In this document: positions 1-11,380 of the stretch, piece after piece
Numbering within the stretch: position 1 is the first letter of the stretch
Layout of the letters: each line of letters opens with the position of its first letter
Assembly (NCBI GenBank): GCA_037952775.1
Contig: JBANAY010000003.1
Location: 16,988,001-17,052,000, forward strand
Direction: 5' to 3'
From: Clonostachys chloroleuca
Lineage: Eukaryota; Ascomycota; Sordariomycetes; Hypocreales; Bionectriaceae
DNA: 64,000 nt
Notes under the pieces: model-generated
What the model saw: the letters and a program-made list of their open reading frames with translations, nothing else
Databases searched by the model: none
Told to the model about the DNA's origin: nothing
Made by a program: the position numbers and the translations under genes

Positions 1-1517
1 GCTTCTTCTTGTCGCTATCATCAGCAGCAGGGGTGCTGGGCTCCTCCTTTACCTCCTCCTTGGCTACCTCAACTGGCTTCTGAGGGGTGGCGGCGGCGGC
101 GGCGGCAGCAGCATCTGAGGCGCTGAAGTCCTGGTACTCTGAAGTCCACTTGGAAGGAGTGGCGTCGTTGGGTCGTCCAAACTTGTCGAGCTTGCCATCA
201 GCCTTGAGCTTCTTCTTCTCCTGGGCGACAGGTCCAAGGCCCCATCTGCGGGGGTACAGGTCGCGCTCCATGATGCATCGCTTGACCTTGGCAACAACGC
301 CGTGGTCGCACGTTGACATCTCGACCGTAGACATTTGTGCGATACCCAGTGCGATAGCTTCGCCCTTGGTGGTCATCAAAACAACCTCCTCGTGGTGCTC
401 AATGCCCGATTCTGTAAAACGTTGTTAGCCAAACCTGTCAGAAAGAACACCTCAAACTCAATTGTGGCGCTTACCGTATCGGAGGAGACCTGGAAGCATA
501 AGCTTGGCACCATAGCACACAGCGTTGACAGCGCTGTCCTTGACGACCAGGCGCTTGTATCCGGTCAGGAGAGTCTCCAGAGGAGCAATGACCCTTCGGA
601 GGTAGGACTCGTCGCGAGTGTTGTCCATCGTCCACTGTGCGTCGAGCACATCGTGCAGAGTAACGAGGTGCTTGTTCTCGTCCATGGCACCAGAGCGCAC
701 ACGTCGCAGCTCCTGCATGTGAGCGCCGACACCAAGGAGGAGACCAAGATGCACACAAAGGGTACGGATGTAGGTTCCGGCCTCGCAGCTGACCCAGAAG
801 ACACCGAGGTGGCGGTCATTGTCGAACTCAATGAGCTTGCTCTCGTAGATTGTTCGGATTCGAAGCTGACGCTTGACAGCGGAGATCAGGGGGGCGCTGG
901 AAGAGAGCGCCGGACAGGGTCTCGAGGGCCTTGGCGAACTGAGGCTGGCCGCCGGGCAACTTGTCGTGCAGGCGGATGACGCACACGTACTCCTTTCCGG
1001 CTCCCTGCTGGGACTTGACCAGTCGAGTGGCACGGTCGATGCAAACAATCAGGCATCCGGTGACCTTGGGGTCGAGGGTACCACTGTGGCCAGTCTTCTC
1101 AACTCTACAGAACCAATCTCAGTCAGAAAAAATGCGACCAGAAACAACGAGAATATCACGCGGTGGAACGAACCGAAGGATGCGCTTAACCCAGGACACG
1201 ACCTCGTGACTAGAAGGGTTGGAAGGCTTGTCGAGATTGATAACACCAGAGCTGATGTACGACTTGAGGTCGCGCTTCAGAGGCGAGCAGCCATTGGGGA
1301 TTGGGGTAAAGTGGCCGGTTCGCACGAGAACTAGGGGCCAATGTGTCAGTATTCTCTACGGCTGATCCAGATATACCATCCCGCGAGCGATTCGGGACTC
1401 ACGCTTTTCATAGTTCTTGAGGAGGAGAGGCCACGAGCTCGTGTCAATGGCAGGTGTCACGGCCTGTGGCTTGATGATGTGCTCATCCTCCTGCTTGGAA
1501 ACCACGTCCATGGTCAT
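1..1517 (-). CDS. CBF5: H/ACA snoRNP pseudouridine synthase Cbf5 (dyskerin), 3' part cut by window edge
   Basis: Catalytic subunit of box H/ACA snoRNPs, which pseudouridylates rRNA in the nucleolus. Exons on the minus strand are 1517-1403, 1330-1174, 1104-475 and 411 to beyond base 1. The introns (1331-1402, 1105-1173, 412-474) have GTGAGT, GTTCGT and GTAAGC donors and TAG/CAG acceptors. The TruB catalytic motif [11 protein letters not shown] lies near residue 97, with Asp102 as the expected nucleophile. It is followed by the family blocks [16 protein letters not shown] and [14 protein letters not shown] and the start of the PUA region. An alanine run and a Lys/Glu-rich tail begin near the window edge. 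ATG at 1517 is chosen; a second ATG two codons later is equally possible. The frame breaks at a run of six G at 889-894, just before the conserved [10 protein letters not shown] block. Intron phases agree only if one base is removed or two are added there. Because the gene is essential in yeast, an assembly error is the likely cause. Confidence 0.95.
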
Positions 1518-2979
1518 TTCCGCGGTTTGATTCCTCTTTGACAATGTAACCGACCGTCGGGAGCCACTCTCGAGAAGACAATTGCGTCGGGAAGGCAGAT
1601 GCAAGATGAATTTTCCTGCGGTCGGTGGTGATGTTTTGCCGATGGAACAGCTTCCAAATTTTTTTTTTCTGTGAGTGGGTCAAAAGCTTCGTCCACGAGT
1701 AGCAAGATGTGGCTGGTGTTAAAAGTGGAGAGGTCGACTCGATATTTTGACTCTGACTCTCAAACGCCACAGCTCCCAAGCCACACATAGAGGCCCACCC
1801 AAGGCGGTCAGTCGCGCAAATGAAGATCCTATTTCATCTCAGTATCATCAGACAGTCCAAGCTGGTCTTCTCATTATTTAGACAATAGGAATTACAGGCC
1901 CTGCTATATTTCGGAAAGTCCCAAGTAACCTTTCAGACTCAAAGCTGCCAAAAACTACCCTGGCAATTCGTGCCAATTGCAAATCGCAACTCACATCACT
2001 CACAACCCAGCTTGCCCAAATATTTGAGAAGTGTATGACTGCCCACGGTGTATGTAGATACTATTAGATTTCATGAAACACATGACAGTCACGAGTGTCC
2101 GTGTAATAGTTCGTATCTCGGACAGATAGGGCGTCACAAGCGTCTCCCAACAAGAGTATCGGGTTACTCAAACGCATTGTGTCGCAACCCCAAAACGCAA
2201 CGACTGTCTGTTTCTATCTGAATATAAACTACCTAGGTAGTCACTCTGTGTCGACATATACTACGGACCAAAACCCTCGTTTAAAAAGTAGACCATTGCT
2301 GAAATCCTGTACACACCCGAAGTTTCTTGTGGTGATCGTCTAAACCAAAGGGACCCCTACAGTGCGCTTACCTCGCCCATTAGCCAAAAACCCTAAAAAG
2401 TACCTTCATCTCTTACGAACCCGGCCACGCGAGCATTAAACTTTACTTTACCCATCTTCAACTGAAAACGTTCGTTCCCTGATTTTAGCCCCAAAGTATC
2501 ATGATGGTAAAGACGCTCCCGGGTAGGTAGCCTCAACAACACGGACACAAAGGAAGAAAGTGCAGACAATTTGCAATTGACCTAGAATAGGTACCTATGA
2601 AGGGATGCAATTAAAAATAGATGTAGGCTGTCTTGACATACGATTGCATACAAAAGGAGCTCGCCAGGCCGTAAGTTGAATTCTGACTGAGATAGTCATA
2701 TTTAGCTTCAGCATCGTGAAATAGACTCATAAACTTTGAGAGTCGCAACCTCAAATGCTAATCCCAAAACAGAGATATTGCAAACGGTAGTTGCATATAA
2801 ACATGTGTGTACATTGGTTGACTAAACCCGCAGCCCTTGGATAAAGGTACCCTCGCTTGCCATGTTCCAAACGAGCGCTGCGATGAAGCTAGGGAATTAT
2901 ACAAAAGACGACATTACTACCACCAAACTCCTAGCACCCAATCAAAGTCCATCACTCATCCAATTATCAATTCGTATCG
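1518..2979. other. Intergenic region between CBF5 promoter and protein A 3' end
   Basis: No credible gene. The stretch is AT-rich and carries the CBF5 upstream region and presumably the 3' UTR of protein A. It contains two perfect palindromes, CTACCTAGGTAG at 2229-2240 and ATAGGTACCTAT at 2587-2598, of a type that recurs in other gene-free parts of this window. Confidence 0.5.
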
Positions 2980-4429
2980 CTATATTTGCACCCCTTTGTT
3001 TCCTGAGAAATTCCGGTAAGACCCGCTGTACCGTCTCCCATGTGAGTTGTGTATTTGTTGTTGATCCGTGAAGGGGATTGTTGTCTCCGCCGGAAAGCCG
3101 TAGCCACCGACCTCGCTGCTGAGATTTGATTTGTTGTTGTTGTGCCTGCTATCCACATGATGCATCTCATATGCCTCCTCTGGTTGTTTGCCCTTGGAGT
3201 CGCCGTACACAGGCGAGTCCCCTGCGAATGCTAGCCCTATGCTGCGTGGAGTCACGGACGTAGTCTGCGCCTGAGGCCATTGATGATTCTGTGGTTGCGC
3301 GTCGGTCCCACTCACGGGGCTGCTGAACTGTGAGGAGTACGGTGAAAAGTAGCGAGGGAAAGCCTGTTCTTCCGATGCTGGGGAGTCATCCCAGAACTTG
3401 AGCGGCCGCTGGCTCAACGGGGTGTCAGTCGTCTCCTGCATGGTTTGTGTCTGCAGAGGTGCAGGCCAGTTCTTACGCTTGAACCTGGTCTCGTAGCCGC
3501 GCAAGAAGGCCCTTCGTCTTCGCCTGCCTCGCCAAATGATACAAAAGCCAATGATGATTAGAATAAACACGAAGCCGGCGGCAGCGATGCCTGCCTTCGC
3601 GTTGAGATCCAATGGCCCATCGTCAAACCATGCTGGATCAATGGACGCCTTGGGTGTTGGGGATGTGACATTAACCATGGTCGTAGAGAAGATATCACCC
3701 TCGATAGCAACTGTATACGAGAGTTCGGGCTGCTGCTCACAAGCGCCCTGGAGAACCGTAAAAACTGTGCACGAGCGCACTCGTCAGTAATGGGAGCGGA
3801 TTATCATAGAGGGAATAGAGTGCTTACAGTTGGCCAAATAGTCTTGATCTCTGGCCAGCAGACAACTCTTGCATTGTGACAAGTGTTTTGTATCCGAGAG
3901 TGGCCAGGAGGCACAGAATTCATAATTTCGTACCCCATCCGTGACGTTGGAGTTTTCATACAATACGGAGTTTTGGAAGAGTTTGCATGCTTCCCTGCAA
4001 GGTGCACACCAGTCAGCCGGGCTCATGGGTGGGGATGAGGGAGGGCGATTCATCATACTCTGTTATGCATTGGTTGACTTCAGCCTCGAATAGGCAATTT
4101 TTGATTGCAAATCGCATATTATCTGGGATTGCGCCTGTTAGCATGGGACAGCAAGTTGGAAAATAGCATGGACGGTACGGCGACGTACAGAGTAGCGCTG
4201 CGGTGTCCGATTCCTCGCCGTTCGAGTAGTCACTGTACATCTCGCACTCGAGGCAAGTCTTAAATACTGCGCCGGTACCTTTTTCGTAGCCGGCTTGCAA
4301 ACAGGTCATTTCGTCCTCGGCCGTCCTATCCAGGACATTGCCGCAGCTGCTGGAACATGTCGAGCCGGAGGTCACCAGGACCGCCCGCACTGCGCTGGCA
4401 GCGACGAGGAATGTGGTTAGAATCTGCAT
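2980..4429 (-). CDS. Cysteine-rich type I membrane protein, family member A
   Basis: Predicted 418-residue secreted-then-anchored protein. Exons are 4429-4189, 4122-4059, 3994-3828 and 3764-2980. Total coding length is 1257 nt, divisible by three; introns are 63-66 nt with good splice sites. A signal peptide covers about residues 1-17. The ectodomain has 12 cysteines (CSSSC, MTC, TCLEC, NC, QC, AC, FC, QCKSC, AC). A hydrophobic helix at about 214-235 is followed by the basic stop-transfer RGRRRRR and a roughly 180-residue Ser/Gln/Pro-rich cytoplasmic tail. The cysteine order and the positions of two introns match proteins B (11381-12844) and C (44781-46353). This copy has one extra intron (3995-4058) inside the CITE-EACKLF region. 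Family function is unknown to me. The layout suggests a cell-surface sensor or wall-associated receptor, which is inference only. Such proteins are sometimes labelled LPXTG-domain in fungal databases, which should not be read as bacterial wall sorting. Confidence 0.85.
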
Positions 4430-5699
4430 CTTGCCGCTGACTCGTGATGGCTCGTGCTGCGACCTTGGCTGTTGGAACTCCCAGCGGAGCGACGCCTTCC
4501 AGATGGCTGCCCAGGCCCGAGATTGATGGCTATGAGATGGTTTGTTGGATGCGTTATCTTCTTTGTGCGCGCGCAGTCAGCTCCAGATCGGCCCTGTGCT
4601 ACATGACACTGGGATTGAGTAACAAGAGCTTTGGCGTCTGCAGAGCTGTGGATGGGTACACAGGTGCAATATAAGATCGGAATTAGACGCCGCCGAGGAA
4701 CGGTTGCAACGATCCCAAGACACTTGTTGGTGCAAAACAGCGTGATGAGGTGCAGGCCAAGCATGGGGCGATGTCCAAGTCTGGATTCCACCGCAGGGCG
4801 ACAATACTATCGAGTGTGATGAAATCCGGGAGCTGGGCATGAGGAGGGTTAGAACACGACACAATGGAGCATTGAGGCGGGTCCCGACGCACCATGGGCC
4901 AACAGAGAGTGTGATTTTGGGATCCGGACGGTCCAAAGGCCTTCCGAATCGTACTATGAACCTCTTTCCGCGGTCAAATGTGGGCTGGAAAGCGGCGGGC
5001 GAGTGTTCATCACGGGGGTTGGGGCGCTGGTGATTGGGGAGGGGGCCAGCTCTCGACAAATAAGCAGTGTCGAGCAAGCGCGCAGCTGTGGGGGGCTTCC
5101 AGGGGCTGGCTCAATCTTGGGCCATTCAAGGCAAAGCGCGGGCCGCTGGTCTGCAATAATCCCTGCCGCATTCACACACATCTGCCGCCGCTATGATCCG
5201 GCCCCTTGTCTTCGCCCGCTCATTGGTCCGGAATTTGGCCACTGAACGGTGTGCCGAAAGAACCCTTGTTCTCACCTTCGTGGGTACCTGCTGAAAGGCA
5301 AAGAGGCAATGTTGGTGTTTGGGGGCCATGGCAGCTGTTCCGAGATGGTTGCTATCCATATCTGTCTAGCTCTGTGGTGGTAGATCATGCACTGAGTTTT
5401 GGTGGTTTGAACAGGGCTCAAATGGTCAGAGGAAGAAGTAAAGGTCAATTCTCATAAAACATGACGTTCGCTCAAAATCAACCCCGCGCGGGGTGTTGTA
5501 CCTGTAGTGTGGTTCATCAAAGTGCCATGGGATCTCGGGTCCAACGCCTCGCTCAGAGTTGCTGTATTTCCATATCCAAAAAGAAGTAAAGAAATAAATG
5601 GATTTATGAAAGATGAATAAACAAAAATTGTGAATCCAAAATAGAATGAGGCCATAATGTCGCCAATAGCGCGAATGCCAAAACGCTGTGCAATGCCAC
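4430..5699. other. Intergenic region upstream of protein A
   Basis: 1.27 kb between the start of protein A and the stop of NTA1. Open frames occur on both strands but have no recognisable domain and overlap one another, so none is called. It should contain the promoter of protein A and the NTA1 3' UTR. Confidence 0.4.
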
Positions 5700-8585
5700 T
5701 TACCAGACCGCACTTCTCGGTCTCATGATTGGTTCGTTGTGGATGCTTCTATCAACACATTTCAATGGTGGGATCGGTTTTTCTTCCTGTTCAAACACGA
5801 GAACCATGGCAACTGGCGTCTTTGGTTCTAGTTCGGCGACCATTGAGTCTTTGCCCCGAGGAATAGATGGCTCGGTTGTAATCTCATGGCTTGGGCCAAT
5901 GGTCGCAGCCCGTACTATCATTTCGGGCCCAGGTAAGTCTCTTAAAGGACGAGAGGACTGAAGTGAATAGTTGTGGGTATCTGGGGTTTGGGATACTCCA
6001 AACCTCGAGGGCCGTCTTCTAACGGGAGGCGAACCGTTCGCTACATTGTTGTAGCTGGAATTCGCTGGCTGCCTCGATACTTGGTTCTGTGCTCGGGACC
6101 TTGAATTAGGGGTATTGCGTTGTCGACTACCGGTTCCGGATCTTGATCGGGAGCCATGCACTGGACAATTTGCCGACGGATACTCTTCTATGAGCCTGAA
6201 TTGGGAGAGATCAACCGGATCTGGCTGGGGAGTTTGGTCAACCCTCGAGTTCTGGCTTCGCTTTCGACCTGTTTGATCCCCTGTGGTTTCAATGGTCTTG
6301 GTTTCGCGCGGTCGGCCCCGACTGGCCGGCCTAGTATAATCGACTGAAGCTGACATGTTTTGAACACGATCCAACGGTTCCACCCGGCCATTAGATGGTG
6401 TTCGCTCATGGCTTCGATTGTGCACTGATTGGTCCATGAGCCGACTGAGTGGTGCAGGTTGCAAGATGGGCGTCGTAACGGTTCTGTAAGAAGTTGTTGT
6501 TGAATGACGTCCGACTGAACTGCCTCGACTTTTAGAATTCCCAGACGGTACAGAAGGCACTGACTGGACTGCATCTGATCTCGAGAGTGACCGCTGGCGG
6601 GTTTTTATGTCGCGCGTAAAGGGGTGAATTGACTGTTGTTGACTGACGACTTTGCGGCCATTTAGTTCGCCAGTGCTCGTACGACTTCTTAACTTGACAC
6701 TGTTGGTTTGAGAGTGGCTGTATCCGCGGTCAATGTCCGAGCCTATTGTCACTTTTCTCATTCGGCGACTAATAGTCTTCACTTCAGAGGTGATGGCAGT
6801 TGCTGAGTTTGACCTTCTGAGTACACGAGATTGACTACCTGGACGGTAGTCATTGGAGGAAGGTTCTTGAGATAGAGATCGTTGGCCATTCGGGGCTGCA
6901 GTTCGCCTCTGAGATCGTTTGGATGAAGGTGGACCTATTTGAGGCGACGAATTTGCCCCAAGTACGCCGACACGAGGAGTTCGATGTGTGCTGCGCTCCC
7001 TCTCGCCCTTTTCGAAGTCATGATGTGTCGCTACCGGATCATCTACTGACAAGCCCAAGCCGTTTGGACGGGCCGATGGCATCCAGTACTGGAGGGAAGA
7101 GCACGTAGAAGACACAGAACCCCGAGAACCTGGCTGGAGCCAGTTAGAGTCTAGTACGGACAAGAGATCTTGTTCATCTGCCTTGGGCTCGTCAATGCTG
7201 GCCTGAGTTTGTTGTGGGTTGGGAGACGAATTGAGCTCGATGAATTGCTGCAACCTTGAATCATCCGAAGGCATGAAAAGCTGAGGCCGAATTTGGTAAG
7301 GGGTAGGGCTCGGAGCGGTCGGTGTATGAACGAATGGGCTCTCCAGGGCTGCGTGTGGCCCTTTCGGCCGACCAGATACATTGATGGAGAGATCATCCCT
7401 TCGGGAGAAAGAGCTGGACTTTTTGTAGGCATGATTAGAACTTGAGTCACTCTGTCGGGATTCTCGACTCGGAGACTCGCGCGAAGTGTCGTCCAAACTT
7501 CCTCCAGTACGCCCGACGTTGCTGGCATCTGCCGTGTCGGACTCTTCACTACTAGGAGTATTACACGACTCTGAGACGCCGTTTTGTTCACCTATACGGT
7601 GTACGAGTTTGGCAAAAGGCGGCGCGTCTGTGTCTACAACCAGAAGCTCATTGTCGCACCGGCCGAGGATTCCATATATGCGAACCTCACCAGACTTGAT
7701 TCCCACAACGGTGCTAGTGCCGGTATAAAGAGCCTCGCTCTCCATTCCCGAGCGGTTGGCAAAAACTATGATGATTTCTTCATCCAACCTGGCCTGAATA
7801 ACCGGCTCAAAGCGAGAAATCCAGTACATCAACGTCGAAGTATCTGGCTCTTGCGGTTGAAGGTTGTACACGGTGGGTTCATCATGGGTTGACCATGCCA
7901 TGGACACAATCACAAGCCGCGCACCGGAGTTCAAAACATGGTGGGCAAATTCGAACTTATCCCAAGGGGCCTCAAACTTGTAAGGGCTGTTGAATGGTCA
8001 GTTTCATGTTAAATCCGATAATGTGCGATGTGCTCACTTCAAATCCATACAGATGCCTATTGCGGTTGGGCCAAGATTGGGAAGACGGCCCCGGTAGAAA
8101 CCGTCAGGTCCTTCCAACGCCCATGTCACGTCCGTATAATACAGGTTGGCCTTGCGGTAGTTGGCGACCGTCTCTCCATCATCGCTGATTACCAGGGCGG
8201 AGTTGTAGTATTCGGGGTCGGCGGGCCAGCTATCGGCGTTGTCTACCCTTTCCGGGTAGCCTGTAACAACGGTGCAATCGTACTTGAGCGCCATGGAGCG
8301 CGACCATAGTGAACTGATACCGGAGGCGGGCGACTCGAGATAGGGGGAAATGTGTTGCAGCGACTTGAAATTATAACCTGTAACAGCAGGGAGGGGAGGA
8401 TGAGACACATCGTTCTTCCATGCGACCTACTCCGACTGGGAGCACTTACCAGAGAAAGCCAGCTCCGGCAGCACAAGCAGATCCAGGCCCTCCGGGTCGG
8501 CGTTGGCCAGGATCTCATCGGCTCGAGTGAGATTACTGTCAACATCACCGACCTGCGGCGCGAATTGAAGGCAACCGATCCTCAT
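5700..8585 (-). CDS. NTA1: Protein N-terminal amidase (Nta1-type carbon-nitrogen hydrolase)
   Basis: Nta1 deamidates N-terminal Asn and Gln, feeding proteins into the Arg/N-degron pathway. Exons are 8585-8450, 8377-8038 and 7986-5700; coding length is 2763 nt, giving 920 residues. It starts MRIGCLQFAPQVGDV. The nitrilase-fold catalytic triad is visible: Glu41 in LPELAFSG, Lys121 in NYRKANLYY and Cys155 in GICMDLNPYKFE. The hydrolase domain ends near residue 310 (LLVVDTDAPPFAKL). It is followed by about 600 residues of Ser/Arg/Thr-rich, low-complexity sequence, giving roughly twice the length of yeast Nta1 (about 457 residues). Introns are 72 and 51 nt. The stop TAA lies inside TGGTAAGTGG, a perfect intron-donor match, so a further 3' exon cannot be excluded. 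Assignment to the Nta1 branch rests on the overall match around the triad, which I recognise from fungal orthologs. Confidence 0.9.
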
Positions 8586-11380
8586 CGTGTCCCGGACGGC
8601 GGGCCCTCCCCCGTGCGCTGGCCTTACCGTGAGGAGCGTGGGACAGAGAGCAGAGGCCGGGGACCTCTAGGTCGCAGATACTGGCCGTGAGGTATTCTGC
8701 AAAAAGGCCAAGACCAAATATATTTAAGGGCTGCACAAGTCGGTGGAGGCACGGAAGGGGAAAATTTAGAACCAACAGCAGGAACACACACCGTACGAGT
8801 CTGCCAGCCACACGCGCGGGGGCCAGTGGGAAGTTGCGACCCAACTGCCATGCGTCTACGGAAAACTGGGGAATCGAATGAGGGGAAGATCAACTGGGCT
8901 GAGGACGAGAAAGGAGCCAGTCGTCAAAGCTAATAGTGACCAGCTACTCCTACTGCAGCTAGACGGGCGGCTCCCGAGCTCTGGTTCGGGCGACCGTCCT
9001 GGTGGAATAGACTAAGGACGGCCTCGTGCTATCCCCATCTCAACCCTAAGCTCAATTCTCAGGGCTTCTCAGGGCAGTCCCAGTCCCAATCAACGGCCTT
9101 CTTGGCTGTCTGGCCGGCCTGGACGGCAAAAACAGACGCCGAGGGGCGGCAGGGAGGGAGAGGCTTGACTTGAGGAAGCCTCCGGGCAGTCCGTACTATG
9201 TCCGTACCTACATGTCTGGGTACTATTCCTGGGGCATCTTTTCTGCACTCAATTTGAGGAATAACTTGTGGACTACCATGTAGGAAAATAGACCATTGGC
9301 GTAACAATAGTCGGTGGGGTCTAGTTACAGTTACCACAAGCTGCATCTGTCAACGTGCAGCCGGCCAATCAGCAGCTGACAGGAGGGTGTTAAGCGCCCG
9401 GGTGTTGGTGTTGCATCGTGCCAGCCAATTGAGCCCACATGACAATAAGTTTCCTTGACGAGTGTAAGCCAGGGATCTGGAGAGAGAGCGTTTAGGACGC
9501 CCGCACAGCCAGATTCCTTGCAATTGGGGGCCGAGCCGTCACTCAACCACCCTGCTGCTGTATTGGGGATGTGGGTGCAGAATGATGCGATGCTGCTCGT
9601 TGTCCTGCTCCCCTCTTGCGACCACGGCCCGGCTGCAACGTCCTGTCCCACTACTTGAGGCAGAAATATAGTGTGAGAATGCGGATGGGACGTGTGGTGG
9701 GATTCCGTGCCATGGTGAGTGGTCTGAGTTGAAGCATCACATCTGTTGGTCCAAGTTGTTGGTTCGTAGGGTTACCAGTGCACCGGTGTCACTAGTCGAC
9801 GGTGCATTGGAATTGGCATTTCGAAAATTATTAAACTCGCTGATCTTCCCAACACTTCTTTTGACGCAAAAAGAGAACGAGGAGCTCGTAAAGGCCAAGA
9901 GCAAGGTACATGCGTTAACAGTTTCGCACCCATGGCACACTTCTCCCTGCTATACGCTCCTGGATGAGTTCTCTCAGAGGTGGGTGGTAATACTGCCTGA
10001 CCTCCCTTGGGGGCCTCTCTTCTCGTGTCGACCCTGACTACGGCTCCCTTCATTTTGGCCTGTCTAAAAGAAGATGTTTCTGACTCTCTTCTACCTCACG
10101 CTCCATCGCTCTCTGGGATCTCTTCGCTCTTACCTCATGCTTGGGGTCGGGAGCACCTGAGAAAGTGCCACACAGCACAGGGACCGACCCTCTGAGTCCA
10201 CGTGTTTGACATAATATGGTGTTACGTCAAGATGCAAAGACAAATGCAAGTTCTGCCATGCCCAGACTCTCCCGCACGATGACACCCTACCTACCTTGAT
10301 AATGGCGCATCAAGACTGGGTGGCGGCATAGGAATAGATGACCATCTACCCTCCACAGCAGATGAACCTTGCAATGCAACGGTGTAAGTAGTCAGGCCTC
10401 GCCAGAAGCGAAGCCAGGCCCGAGCTATCAGATTTAGGCGACACACCGGATCTAAAGAAAGACTGTCCACGATGGACAGATTCCAGCCTGGCCCACCATC
10501 TGGGGAAGTCAACCAGGGAAGAGACAGTAAAAATAATATGCGAGGAAGAGGATGAGCCAGCATCAATAAAGCCCATGTCGGATGTCCACTGTCATGCCCG
10601 TCCTCCCCACTGGTACGACCAGGGCACGGCGGTTGCTGCCACTGCTCCAGGGCTGCCTGACCACTCGCAGCGCACTGAGCGGCCTGAAGACCCCTCAAGC
10701 CCCTCCCAAGGGTCTGCTGGTGGGCCGCCGATGGGGCCGCCCTCTTTCATCTTGCCCCATCCGTCTAGAACGACCTCACCCACTCAATCGCTTCCAAGCG
10801 CCGGGAGACTGCGTCTCTCCTGGGCCAATTACCTGCGAAACCCGTACAATCGCAGATTTAAGCGACTCAGTATCCTGGCGTCAAGGGCCTCGTTACGTGG
10901 CTTACCGCTCGCCAAGCTCTCGAGCTATTGGCCCAGCCCCCGGTGCCATGTGTCTATTTTCAGCAACATCCAGCGCCCAGCTGCCCATGGTGCCATCTGA
11001 GCCGGCATCTTGATTGATCGTCGGTTGCCATCTCCTGTATGGAAGATTTTAGCTTTCCTGATCCATTCTCGGAGCGGTCTTTCCAGCAAGCCACATCCTT
11101 GACATGCATGGACGGGTGCATGGCTAATTAGCTGCCTCGTCAAGCATGCAACCCATCCCCGATTCTTTATAATACTTGTTCCCACCGCTGCCCATAAGCC
11201 TCGTAGACCTGTCTATTCCATCTCTTGTCAGGGTCTTCAAGGTTGAGATAAGTCCGTTGGCCGTTTAGTCTTGAGCAACTGTCACCACGCCATGCTGGAA
11301 CTCTTGGGATGATACCAAACTAAACTCCTGGGGCCAACCTCACTCTTCTCACCTCACCCTCCACATAAGACTCCGCAACC
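8586..11380. other. Divergent intergenic region between NTA1 and protein B
   Basis: 2.8 kb between two divergently transcribed genes. Several overlapping open frames exist (for example 10575-11013) but they lack domains, show frame-shadow composition and have no splice support. CCAAT-type sequence occurs near 9360. A TATAAT element lies at 11168-11173, about 210 nt before the protein B start codon. No gene is called. Confidence 0.4.
11168..11173 (+). promoter_or_regulatory. TATA-like element upstream of protein B
   Basis: TATAAT about 210 nt upstream of the ATG at 11381, in a region with no other coding signal. The distance would imply a 5' leader of roughly 180 nt. This is a single weak match and could be chance in an AT-rich stretch. 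Confidence 0.25.

Noticed and set aside
458..1048. Single minus-strand frame of 196 codons over CBF5 read as an independent protein
   Set aside because: Its N-terminal third is the out-of-frame shadow of the CBF5 exon upstream of the G6 frameshift; only the downstream part is Cbf5.
10575..11013. Two overlapping open frames of about 140 codons upstream of protein B
   Set aside because: No domain, both frames open together, composition of non-coding GC-rich DNA and no splice support.
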